The notes below the pieces were generated by a model. The model was given only the letters and a program-made list of their open reading frames with translations. It searched no databases and was not told the origin of the DNA. Below, one piece after another: positions 22,160 to 32,395 of a stretch of DNA of 64,000 nt (positions within the stretch are counted from its first letter, which is position 1; each line of letters begins with the position of its first letter). Position numbers and translations under genes: made by a program. Source of the stretch: Physcomitrium patens (Eukaryota > Streptophyta > Bryopsida > Funariales > Funariaceae); NCBI RefSeq assembly GCF_000002425.4, contig NC_037257.1:6789768-6853767 (forward strand). The letters are read 5' to 3'.

Positions 22160-24800
22160 TAACTCAAATTTCACTTGGACTTCAAAAAACAAGCAATCAA
22201 TAAGTACAAAAAAAATTGAGAAGAATTGGACTGACCAATTGAAAAAAAAAGCTCCTAAAATCTTTCAGATTTTATCCACTCTCTTTTATCAACTTAAATG
22301 ATGATCTTTCTACAAATATTTCTTCTTGTTGAACTATTCAATTGGCCCAAAAATTGGATTTTATATAGGTATTTAAATTTAAATTTTTTTCACTAAATTT
22401 TACTTCAATCAAAGTGGTAGATTTTTTCAAATTGAAAAAATCTCCACTGATCTTAAATTTCAATTATCTAAAATTATAATCCATAAAAACTCTAATAACC
22501 TTCAATCCAATTTCTCAATTGATATAAAAAATTCACACTCATTCACAACAAGCATAATGACAACATAACAAACTAATCCATAAATTAACTATAAAATTTA
22601 CTAAATCTTAAAATTTATAAACTTATTTTTATTTTTTAAAATTTAAACCATTTTGTGAGCCTAAATTTTATCACTCAATGAAATTGATGCCACACAATAG
22701 ACTCAAGAGGTAGAATGGAAGAACTTCTAATTGTGTAATTGCTATGTTAATTTAAATCTTAATATTTGTACTTCAATTAACTTTAAGCCCTCCAAGCAAT
22801 AGTTACCAATATTTAAAAAAATATTTAATAGAATTTTTTATAGTCTTTCAAGGCTATTTACATGATCTTTACTTAAATCTTAATAGTTTGTTCAAGATCA
22901 TTTATATGGTCCTTATTTAACTACTAAATTTTATGTGATTATAAAATTATAATTAATAAAATTAAATAAATAATTAATTATTTGAAATTTATAAATTATT
23001 ACACCTTAAATAACTATTTACAAATTATTACCATTAAACCATAGTAAAAATAAAATCTTAAAGATCAAATTAAAAATAAAAGTTAAAAGTATAAGAGAAG
23101 AGATTAAAGGTTAAAAGTTAAAGATTAAAAATTAAAATACAAAAGTAAAATATGAAACTTATGAGTTACTGAAAGAATAAAAGTAAAAGTGGAACTAAAA
23201 AAAGAGATAAAAGCAAAGGTACCTTGATAATACCCAAGAATTGAGGGCAGCAAACCCTCTTCCACTCCAAAATTTTCCAAAAATCATAATTATCTCCAAA
23301 GTAAATGATTTTAAATTTTTTGCAAGGTTAACTTAAAGGCTCTTTTGCTCTAATAGTTTTCAATTAAATCCAATATCTAAACCGCCAGAAATACTCCTTC
23401 AAAGTTGAATGACTAAGACTACCATGTGAGGCAATCTCCTTTCTTTTGGAAATTCATCAAAAATTCAATTCATCTTCAAATTTAAAGAAATTTTTGTTAA
23501 TAGAATCTTACTTTAAAGATACATTTATTTCCAAAAAATTACAATAATCCAATTAGGAAGCACTTAAAAATGCTTTTTCAAAAGTAGTTGATTTAAACTA
23601 CCAAGGCAGTTGACTTCCTTGAACTCAAAATATTTCCAAAAATTCGTCCTTACTCTGAATTAAGTGAATCTTATCTTATTAGAAATATAATACTTAAATC
23701 TAAAACTAAAAAAATTCTCATTGAAACAAAAAAAATTGAATGATTGATTGAAGAAAATCTGAGGCTTTTAAAACTCTTGAAGTATTTGAAGGCCGAAGGA
23801 GCTATCTACCACAATAAAGTATGTTTTAAAATCCAACAACCATCATTCACAACTCAAGATCTATGTATACACACCCACAAAGTTTTCGATGATATTCAAA
23901 ATCAAAAATGAATTTAAGATTAGGATTTAAGGCCAAAATTTGACATAGCTTTGCCTTTTACTAAAGAAGAGAGAGAGAGGGCTTGGAAAACCAAGCCATT
24001 CTTATGCAATTGAATGGTGGCTTGTAAGAAGGCGGCCACACCTCCACCTTTGATTTCTAAGATCCTTAATGTAGATCTATGGCCTTCATTTATCTAAAAG
24101 TTAATTTCGTTATCAAGATTGATGGCTCATGTAAGTGGTCAAAAAAATATTTTTTGGTAAATCCAACTTCACCATTGTGTTTGAAACACTTTTTTATGCT
24201 ATAATCGACTATTCATATGCATCAATCCATACTCATTTGAAATTTTTATGAAGGTTTTTACCAACAAGGATTTTGGCAATTCTTGTAAAATCCTTCAAAA
24301 ATAAGAATTTCATTGCTCCACTTGTATTTTGAAGGAAAGGGTGCTGATCTTATTTTCTTCACACCACAAAATGAATCCAATGGCACCATTGCATTTGAAT
24401 AGCTTCCATTAATTAGAAGAATCTCTTCGCTACTTCAATTTGTTGAATTTGGAGGAAATCTTTAAAATCGTCATTATTAAACTTTATTAGATTTTTTTAA
24501 AAAAATTATAATTCTAATTCATTCCAAATTATATGAGATGATTGTAGGTGAAGTCATAGGCTCTTAGTCAACTCTCATAGTAGTGATCAATGACCTCTAA
24601 GTTATTAAATCTAACTAAATTACTACTCTAATTTTCTAAGTTTTATTACTTTGGTCCAAATCAGCTTAAATCAAGGAATTAAACTATGATTTATACCATC
24701 AAAGGTTATAATCCTAAAAATTTTATAAAACTAAATTCTACTTATATAAATCTTAATCTAACATTTTGAATTATTATAAAATAAGAAAATAATAAAAATT
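22160..24800 (+). repeat. Old long-LTR-like noncoding region
   Basis: No coding signal. Two landmarks are shared with the long LTR at 58,661-60,485 in the same orientation: GGCGGCCACACCTCCACC (about 24,030) versus GGCGGCCACATCTCCACC (about 59,925), and CTTCACCATTGTGTTTGAAAC (about 24,167) versus CTCCACCAATGTGTTTAAAAC (about 60,060). Inside are short AAAGTTAAAGATT-type repeats near 23,040-23,150. The interval 24,801-25,400 shows nothing recognisable. Confidence 0.45.
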
Positions 24801-25559
24801 TAAAATTTGGAGTATAATTGAGAGGTCACACATCAAGTACATGTCTAGCTTTAAAAAGGCTTTAAAACCACAATATCCATCCAAATGACATAAATCTAAC
24901 TCTCAATTTTTTTTTTTAAGTTTGCTTTCAAATTCCGTTCATTGATTGATGAAAAAGCTTTGGAATTTTTATAGGTACATAGATTTGTAGCTCGAGGTCT
25001 AATTTCAACCTGAGTTTATAATTGATTCTCTCTAAATATCAATTTTTGGTAATTTAAGGTAATTTTTACTTAAATCTATTGTTAATTTTTAAAAAAAATC
25101 TATATTATTTATTTATTTTATTTATTTTTATTTGAGATATTTATACCTTTATAAAGTAAATAAAAGTCTTTTCTACAAAATTTAGCATTAAAATTATAAA
25201 TTTAACTATCTTACTATCATTTATCTTTATTTTTTTATTATATCTTTTTACTAGGCTTTTCTAAAATAATATCCATATTTTAATTTTTCACCATATAGTC
25301 ATATTATCATACAATAGTAGTGTTTTTTTTAAATTTTTATAATAATTCCAATGTCAATTTTTTTTTTATTTAAGTCTCATTTCTAGTCCAAATCTACAAA
25401 CCTTTGCAATTCTATTATGGTGTTATTTGATATAAAGAGTTTGTAATTATTTATTCTTTTTATGCAACAAAGAATTCTTATAGCTATATCAAGATGTGGT
25501 TGTTGCAAGACTAATATAAAGTGATTAAAATATGTAATAAAGTAAGAGATATCTAGTCA

Positions 25560-25931
25560 TATGTATGTAAGATATATCAAACTTTCTACTAGGTTTTAAT
25601 ACTTTGTAATATCTACAAAAGTTTAGATTGTATTTGAAACTATATCTAAGAGCTATGATGCCTTTTTACAAGTAATATTATCTTAGAATGAATTTCTAAA
25701 CTTTGAAAAACTTTGTAGTAAGTTACTACTAAAAGAAACAAAGATAAAAGATATTGAAACTCAAAATGAAGTTCTTTCAATGGAAAGAGCCAAAAGTTAG
25801 TTTAGAACATACTATAAAAAACTAAAAACTTATCATGATGTCCTAAGATCAAAGTATAGTAGAAGCAGATCAATAAATGTTAATAATAATATATTAATAA
25901 AATTCCACAAACCTATACAAAAGAATCATTA
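25560..25931 (+). pseudogene. Copia gag C-terminal part
   Basis: The translation reads SYDAFLQVILS then a stop, NEFLNFEKLCSKLLLKETKI and DIETQNEVL, matching the copia gag (UBN2-type) pattern in which a D-x-F-V-x-x-L-L block is followed by a helix ending LLQEE. It leads to KNHYMYGI, the first half of a CCHC knuckle, at the A0 insertion site. One in-frame stop is visible in the block. It would package element RNA if it were intact. Confidence 0.6.
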
Positions 25932-25936
25932 CATGT

Positions 25937-26408
25937 TGTTAGGGACATAGTCCTTAGACCTTTCTAGAGACAAGTTTCTAGAACCTTCTAGAAAGAAGTC
26001 TCTAGAAACTTTCAGAAGATTCCTTGAATATTCTCTTAGAATATTCTTCAAAGATTCCCTAAAGATTCTTTAAAGATTCCCTAAAGATTCCCTTAGAAGG
26101 CTCTAGAAGATTCTTAGAATATTCTAGTAGATTCTAGGAAGTTACTTGAGAAGCTTCCTAGCTCTTGGATAGTTGCTCGAGAAGCTTCATAGTTCTTGGG
26201 AAGCTTCTTGATGCACTTCTTTAGAACCATAGGCCAATAGTATATATAGGAGTCGAGGCTGAAGAGTTCTTCAGTCTCGACAACACATCTCTTGGAGTTC
26301 TAGCTCACCTTTCTGGTGTTGTTCTTGTACTCATCTGTTTAATCTAGTTCTGCCACTTCTTCTTGAACTTCTTGTTAGATTTCAAGTCTGTATTTTGTGT
26401 CCGTGATA
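25937..26408 (+). repeat. A0 5' LTR
   Basis: Begins TGTTAGGGACATAG and ends GTCCGTGATA; the 3' remnant ends GTCCGTGACA, so the terminal CA has become TA here. U3 contains many imperfect AGATTCCCTAAAGATTC and GAAGCTTC-type short repeats (26,030-26,210). Confidence 0.85.
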
Positions 26409-26421
26409 GTTTGTCGAGACT
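26241..26421 (+). promoter_or_regulatory. A0 TATA box, transcript start (R) and Tf1-type self-primer site
   Basis: TATATATAGG starts at 26,241. Thirty-two bp later AGTCTCGACAA lies at 26,273-26,283, where transcription is expected to begin. The LTR ends at 26,408, GT follows, and then TTGTCGAGACT at 26,411-26,421 is the perfect reverse complement. Known family biology: in Tf1 and sushi-type elements the first 11 nt of the RNA fold back on the primer site and prime reverse transcription after cleavage. The start site is inferred from TATA spacing, not measured. Confidence 0.75.
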
Positions 26422-26430
26422 ACCTTTATC

Positions 26431-26801
26431 TTAAAATCAAAGCTGAATCCTTCTTGTTTGAGAGCGGATTACCCCTCTTCTTGAAGGTATTCTAGCGCTT
26501 TAGGGGTTGTGGATTACCTTCCTCTAAACTGATATTTTCTCAATCACAATATCAGAGCTTAGTTCTTTGAGGCAGAGAGTGGACTACCCCTTTCCTTGGA
26601 GATACTTGAGCGTTCTAAGGGTTGCGGATTACCCTCTCTTGGACTGATATTAATTCCTTCTTTTTGTTTAGCATAGCTAGTAGAAAAGACTGTTAACATT
26701 GATTTCAGAGCTTTGCCTTCTTGATAGAGTGCGGATTACCCCTCTTCTCGAAAGCATTGAGGCATTTTTAGAGGTTGCGGATTACCCTCCTCTAAAGGTG
26801 A
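26431..26801 (+). repeat. Three tandem leader units with paired GGATTACC motifs
   Basis: Units at about 26,431-26,548, 26,549-26,702 and 26,703-26,801. Each has an ATCAGAGCTT-like start, a GCGGATTACCCCTC-type motif, and about 40 bp later a GGGTTGCGGATTACC-type motif. In the first unit ACCCCT and AGGGGT could form a stem; the stem is weaker in the other two. Confidence 0.75.
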
Positions 26802-26927
26802 AATCGTTTAGTGTTTTTTTTTCCTTTTCTCCGAATAGGTTTTAGTGACAGGTAGTGCTACAATTTTCTCCAAGAGACTTAGCAATTTCTTCTTCTCTCA
26901 AAATTTTAATCCATCTATTCTCTAAAT

Positions 26928-27945
26928 ATGGAAGTAGACCAGGTCATAGACAGTGCATCTCCACAAGTAGACAATAGAGTGGCAACTCTTGCAGATCTTC
27001 AAGCTCTTATGAATAGTGTATGAAAGGAGATTGCATTTTTTCGCAATCCAAGTAAAGAACCTCAAATTGATCTAGTGACCGAAGAAGCTAGACGCGAAAT
27101 TCATAGCCTACAACAAGAGATTATTCGACTGAGAGAAGCAAGACATGTGTCACATACGACCCCTATGGATACTTCAAGGATTAGTACGAAAGAATCAAAA
27201 GCGAGTATGCCAGACAAGTTTGACGGAACAAGAGCCAACTTCCGAGGTTTTGTGCAACAAGTACGGCTTTACCTACGCCTATACCCTTCTCATTATCCAA
27301 ATAGATTTACCCAAGTTGCTTTCATAGGTACTCTTCTATCAGGAAATGCTCGCTCTTGGTTTGCTCCACTATTGGAGAAGGATTCTCCAATATTGTACGA
27401 CCTAGAGGCTTTCATAGAGAGACTTACTACTGAGTTTGGAGATAGCGATCGAGAAAGAATGGTTGAAAGAAAGATACAAAATCTGCGACAAGGATCACGT
27501 TCTGCTGCAATCTATGCTGCAAAATTTCAACAACTTACATGTGATCTTGATTGGAATGATAAGGCGTTCATGACACGATTTCGATATGGACTGAGAGATG
27601 ATGTCAAGAACTTATTGATCACCATGCCTAAGGCGGATACTTTAGAAGAACTTATATCTCAGGCAATTATTTGTGACAACTGCCTCTTTGAATTACGACA
27701 AGAAAGACGATCAGGCTGGAGAAATGATGGAGCATTTGCTACATTTTCAAAAGGTCCAGAGAATCACTCCACAGATCCTGAACCCATGCAAATTGATGCG
27801 GTACGTTTCAAACCCCTCACAGCTGAGGAAAGGAAGCGATAGTTTGAACAAAACTTGTGTTTATATTGCGGAGAAGCAGGCCATAAAGCTGTAGATTGTC
27901 GGAAGAAACAGAAGCCTCAAACAACAAGACTCAGGAGTACAAGCA
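26928..27945 (+). pseudogene. A0 gag
   Basis: The ATG at 26,928 (MEVDQVIDSASPQVDNRVAT) is chosen because the following ATLADLQALM matches the gag starts of A2 and A3. A TGA at 27,021 interrupts it. The gag proper, 27,075-27,840, has a coiled N-terminal part (HSLQQEIIRLREARH) and a retrotransposon gag domain (YPNRFTQVAFIGTLLSGNAR then SWFAPLL; LTTEFGDSDRERMVERKIQN). A TAG at 27,840-27,842 sits just before the zinc knuckle CLYCGEAGHKAVDC (27,859-27,900) and is followed by in-frame sequence, so it is a premature stop, not the end. After the knuckle, protease is in another frame. Product: capsid and nucleocapsid of the particle. Confidence 0.85.
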
Positions 27946-30811
27946 TGTAGGAAAACAAGGACGCCCAGCCACAATAGGGACCGTGCGGCTGGACATCTCA
28001 ACATCCAAAATTAATCAAGGTCCCTTTCTCTCAGCTCAACCTTCAGATTGTTTTATGGTACCTTTACATCTGGGTATTCAAAAAATACAAGTCGATTCTT
28101 TATTAGACTCGGATGCATCCGCTTGCTTTATAGATGAAGAGTTTGCCAAGCTTCACAATATTTCTCTTGTAAAGAAACTTAAGCCTGTCCATGTAGAAGT
28201 CATAGACGGACGACCATTGTCTTCGGGCAATGTTATCCATGAAACTAAACCATTGAAGGTACGTCTTGAAAACCATGAGAGCAATATTGTGTTTAATGTT
28301 ATCAAGATCCCTTCATGTCCTATCATTTTGGGACTATCTTGGCTTGATAGATATAATCCATTGATAGATTGAAAGTTGCGGAAAGTGACATTTCCAACAA
28401 ACTCCTTAAAGGTGGAATCTGCCAAGATAATGTCTAGAAACAAATCCTTGTTTATAGGTGCAAGGGCTTTCATGAAGGAAGCCAAGCAAAATACACCTCT
28501 TGTCATCTTCGCAACTCTGACTCGAGAAGATGCAATTCCGACTTTGGTTATTCCAAAGCAGTATGAAGAATTCAAAGATGTCTTTGAAAAGAAGAATGCT
28601 AATATGCTGCCAGAGCATCCACCCTATGACTGTGCCATTGAATTGCAAGAAGGAGCACAACCACCTTTTGGACCAATCTACAATTTGTCGCAGACGGAGT
28701 TGACTGAGTTGCGAAAGTACATTGACGAGAATCTAGCCAAGAACTTCATCCGTCATTCGAAGTCGCCAGCTGGGGCACCAATCTTATTTGTGAAGAAGAA
28801 AGATGGCTCACTACGGATGTGCGTGGACTATCGAGGTCTCAACAAGGTGACAAAAAAGAATCGCTACCCACTGCCTTTGATCTCTGGTCTTCTAGAACAA
28901 CTTGGGCGTGCAAGGATCTTTACAAAGATTGACCTAAGGGGAGCTTACAACCTTGTGCGAATCAAGGAAGGAGATGAATGGAAGACAACGTTCCGAACAA
29001 GGTATGGCCATTTTGAATACAATGTCATGCCATTTGGTCTTACTAATGCTCCAGCGGTCTTTCAACACATGATGAACGACATCTTTCGAGAGCATCTAGA
29101 TGATTTTGTTGTCATCTATCTAGATGATATTTTGATATTTTCTAAGAACGACGAAGAACATGAGAAGCATGTTCGTCTGGTACTCAAAAAACTACGGGAG
29201 CGAGGACTCTATGCCAAATTGGAGAAGTGCTTATTTCACCAAACTGAGATGGAGTTTTTGGGATTCATTGCGACTACGGAAGGCTTGAAGATGGATCCAA
29301 AGAAGGTGGAAGCAATCATGTCTTGGGAAGTTCTGAAGACGGTTAGGGACGTACAATGTTTTCTTGGATTTGCTAACTACTATCGGATCTTCATCAAGAA
29401 TTATTCTCAAGTTGCTGCCCCCCTCACTCGGTTAACGTGTGAAGACAAGCTCGAATGGGGACCTATCGCAGAAAAAGCATTTCAAGATTTGAAGATGGTA
29501 TTTACTACAACTCCAATCTTGGTACATCCGGACTTTACAAAGGCCTTTTATTTGGAGACAGATGCTTCGGATTTTTCTTTGGGAGCTGTACTTTCACAGA
29601 TGGGCGTAGATGAGAAGCTCCATCCAGTTGCGTTCTATTCTCGAAAATTCTCTACTGCTGAGATCAACTATGAGATCCACGATAAAGAACTCCTTGCTAT
29701 AGTAGATTCTTTCCAAGAGTGGCACCACTTTCTCGAAGGAACTACACATCCAGTGACCGTATATACGGATCACAAGAATTTGGAGTATTTTATGTCGGCT
29801 CGGGTTTTGAATCGGCGTCAAGCTCGGTGGAGTATGTCGCTATCCAGGTTCAACTTTGTTATTACTTATCGGCCTGGGAAGCAACAAGGGTTGTTCGATG
29901 CATTATCAAGGAGATCATATCTCGCGCCAAAGGCTAGAGATGCAGCATTTGATCAACAGTGCACGACATTGTTGAAGCCAGAGAAATTTCGGCTCAACGA
30001 AGCTATTGTACCAATTGATGCTGACTTCCTCGACCAGGTACGGGCCGCAACTATTGAAGATTCTCTAGCCCTTGATATCAAGCAACATGCTAGTGATGAT
30101 AAATTCAAGATGGAAGGAGATCTAGTATATTTCGAAGAGCGGTTGTATATCCCAAAAGGGCCAACACGACTCCGAGTTCTTCAATCTCGTCATGACTTTC
30201 CAGCTGCGGGACATTTTGGATTCAATAAGACCTTGGAACTTATTTCCCGTGATTTCTGGTGGCCTCAAATGTGGAAGGATGTGAAAGATTTTGTTGTATC
30301 TTGTGACATTTGTTCAAGATCCAAAAACCCTCGACATCGGCCTTATGGACTTCTACAACCATTGCCTATTCCGCGCCGACTATGGTCTTCGGTTTCCATG
30401 GACTTTATTACGGATCTACCACCATCGAATTCATTTGATAGCATTTTTGTTGTCGTAGACCGGCTTACAAAGATGGTGCATTTTATCCCTTGCAAGAAGA
30501 CATCGTCAAGCGAAGACACAGCAAGACTCTTTCTTGATAATGTGTATCGATATCATGGTCTACCAGATGATATCGTATCGGATCGAGGAACCCAATTTGT
30601 GTCAAAGTTTTGGAAATCTCTTTTTGAAATATTGAAGGTGGATATCAAGCTTTCTTCGGCATTTCATCCTCAAACGGACGGCCAAACAGAACGGGTGAAT
30701 CAAGTTTTAGAGCAATATTTACGTTGCACCATCAACTATCAACAAGATGATTGGGCCGCATATCTACTTGAACTCATTGTTAGATTTCAAGTCTGTATTT
30801 TGTGTCCGTGA
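27896..30811 (+). pseudogene. A0 pol: protease, RT, RNase H, truncated integrase
   Basis: One reading frame apart from a TGA at 28,370-28,372, where a Trp of NPLIDW is expected. Protease active site at 28,106 reads DSDAS, with Asp in place of the obligatory Gly. RT spans about 28,700-29,330, with FVKKKDGSLRMCVDYRGLN and the catalytic YLDD at 29,117-29,128. RNase H starts near 29,550 (ETDASDFSLGAVLSQ). Integrase has the H2C2 zinc part (HDFPAAGHF to CDICS, 30,190-30,310) and the acidic triad (MDFIT, DRGTQF, and the Glu of TERVNQ near 30,690). After DDWAAYL the frame runs into LTR sequence, so the GPY/F and chromodomain ends are lost. The frame offset from gag could be a programmed shift or an indel; the sequence alone does not decide. 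Downstream 47 bp are LTR. Confidence 0.9.
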
Positions 30812-30813
30812 CA
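30767..30813 (+). repeat. 47-bp remnant of A0 3' LTR
   Basis: CTTGAACT...GTGACA matches the last 47 bp of the 5' LTR (26,362-26,408) with three differences and is fused directly to integrase codons. The adjacent CATGT target duplication is intact, so the true 3' terminus is preserved. Confidence 0.85.
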
Positions 30814-30818
30814 CATGT

Positions 30819-32395
30819 ATGGAATTTAGGATCATTTTTTTAAGAGAAAGCGTCAAAATTCTTATAATTTATGAATTCTATATTCTTTATAAAGTAAGAA
30901 AACTAAAGCATTGATTCTAAATAAACTTTATTTAAGAAGAAATAATGACAAAGAAACCAATAAAGACAGCCAAGATGTTTGAAGCAACAATAATGTAAAT
31001 GGATATCAATAACAACAACATAAGTTGATACTTAGATTTTGGTGCTAAAAAGCATATAACAAGAGATTCATAAAAAATGTTTGAATTAAAGATAATTTGA
31101 GCTTCTAATATTTGCTCAGTTGGTAGAATTTTTCACCCAATTATAAGCCAAGGCAATGTATTTTTTAAGTTTGATGGACAAGTAAAGAAAATCAATAAAG
31201 TTTTGTATATTTTCAGTGTCTTGAAGAATTTGTTGTCAATAGGAAGCATAACAAATGAAGATTGTATCATTACATACAAATGAATCTATTGCCAAATAGT
31301 AAGTATATCTAATTTATTTAAAATTATTATTTGGGGAAGCCATAATTCCATCAATAGATTATATAAGTTAAAATCTAATAGTTTGAAATCTTACATATAT
31401 CTTATAGAAGAAAATTTAATTAATTTATGGCATTTAAGGTTACAATATGTTAATTAAAATATTATATGAAATAATGAACATGATAGAAGAATTACAACCA
31501 CTATTAATAAAGAATTGGCTATATTTATATTGTATAGAACACAAATAGAGAAGGTCTAATATTCTTAAGTGATTAAAAAGTAAGGTTGTACAAAAAAATG
31601 AGATTGTATACTTGGATTTCTATGGATTAATATTATTAGTATTTCTATTTAACTCTTGGTATTTTATGATATTTATTGATAATTATTCTAAAAAGACATA
31701 GATATATTTCTTAAAGTCATAGTCACAAGCCTTTCAAACTTTTAAGAACTTCAAAATATTGGTTGAGAAAGATTTAAGAAACATCAAGATTCTCAAGACA
31801 AATCAAAGTAAAGATTGACATCTAAATTTTTTGAGATGTTTTACACCACTAACAATATTCTATACAAGAAGACTCTTGCAAATACATTGCATCAAAACAA
31901 AATAGCACAATGTAAAAATAGGTCATTTCTTGAGCAAGCACAAAGCATGAGCTTTGCTTATAATGCTCGTGCCTATCTATAATTAGAAGCAATCAACACC
32001 ACAACATCCATCATTAATAAGTATCTTTTAAGAAACAACAACGACTTCAAGAGAAAAATATACAAGTTTCAAACCAACAGTCAACCACCTTAGAATCTTT
32101 GAATAATTTGCATATGTACATATATTAAAAAGTCAATAAAACAAATTACAACCTACATTAGTCAACTACCTTAGAATCTTTGAATCATTTGCATATGTGC
32201 ATATATTAAAAAGTCAACAAAACAAATTACAACCTACATTGGTGCAATGTTTCTTTTTGAAATATAATTTAGTCACAAAGACATATAGACTATTTAATTT
32301 GAGGACCAAAAAAATCATCATCAATAAAGTTGTGATATTCAATAAAACAATCTTATGTATTATAAGGATAATGTTATCTCAATCTGCAGACTAAA
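30819..32395 (+). pseudogene. Copia protease, pre-integrase and integrase remnant
   Basis: Continues the copia frame after A0: DHFFKRKRQ completes the broken zinc knuckle, then YLDFGAKKHITRDS near 31,030 is a copia protease site (D-F-G where D-S-G is usual). The pre-integrase block LWHLRLQYVN lies near 31,420. The integrase core is partly readable (FLKVIVTSLSNF-like near 31,705; SFAYNARAYL near 31,955). The region 32,197-32,394 matches the post-integrase block with TYRLFNLRTKKIIINKVVIF. Stops in every domain; RT and RNase H are absent. Confidence 0.7.
32080..32241 (+). repeat. 81-bp tandem duplication inside copia pol
   Basis: Units 32,080-32,160 and 32,161-32,241 differ at only a few positions (for example GTCAACCACC versus GTCAACTACC). 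Length is a multiple of three, so it keeps the frame. Confidence 0.85.

Larger units (their letters stand above)
25937..30813 (+). mobile_element. Family-A gypsy element A0, youngest copy, 3' truncated
   Basis: Flanked by exact CATGT duplications at 25,932-25,936 and 30,814-30,818. Starts TGTTAGGG and ends CCGTGACA. Order: 472-bp LTR, self-primer site, repeat-rich leader, gag, protease, RT, RNase H, integrase, then a 47-bp remnant of the 3' LTR. It is visibly richer in G+C than its surroundings and has long open frames. Damaged by several in-frame stops and by the 3' deletion. Confidence 0.9.
25400..32395 (+). mobile_element. Ty1/copia element split by A0
   Basis: Plus-strand copia gag (25,560-25,931) and gag-pre-integrase/integrase (30,819-32,395) join across A0 within the zinc knuckle. 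No LTRs were identified, and the RT and RNase H parts are missing beyond 32,395. Confidence 0.65.

Noticed and set aside
26550..26560. TATCAGAGC, part of the usual plant initiator-Met primer site, in the A0 leader
   Set aside because: It lies about 140 bp after the LTR end given by the target duplication, recurs in altered form in the other leader repeat units, and lacks the leading TGG.
28376..30811. Endogenous pararetrovirus
   Set aside because: LTRs, 5-bp target duplications and an integrase are present, and no movement-protein-like region is seen; this is a Ty3/gypsy retrotransposon.
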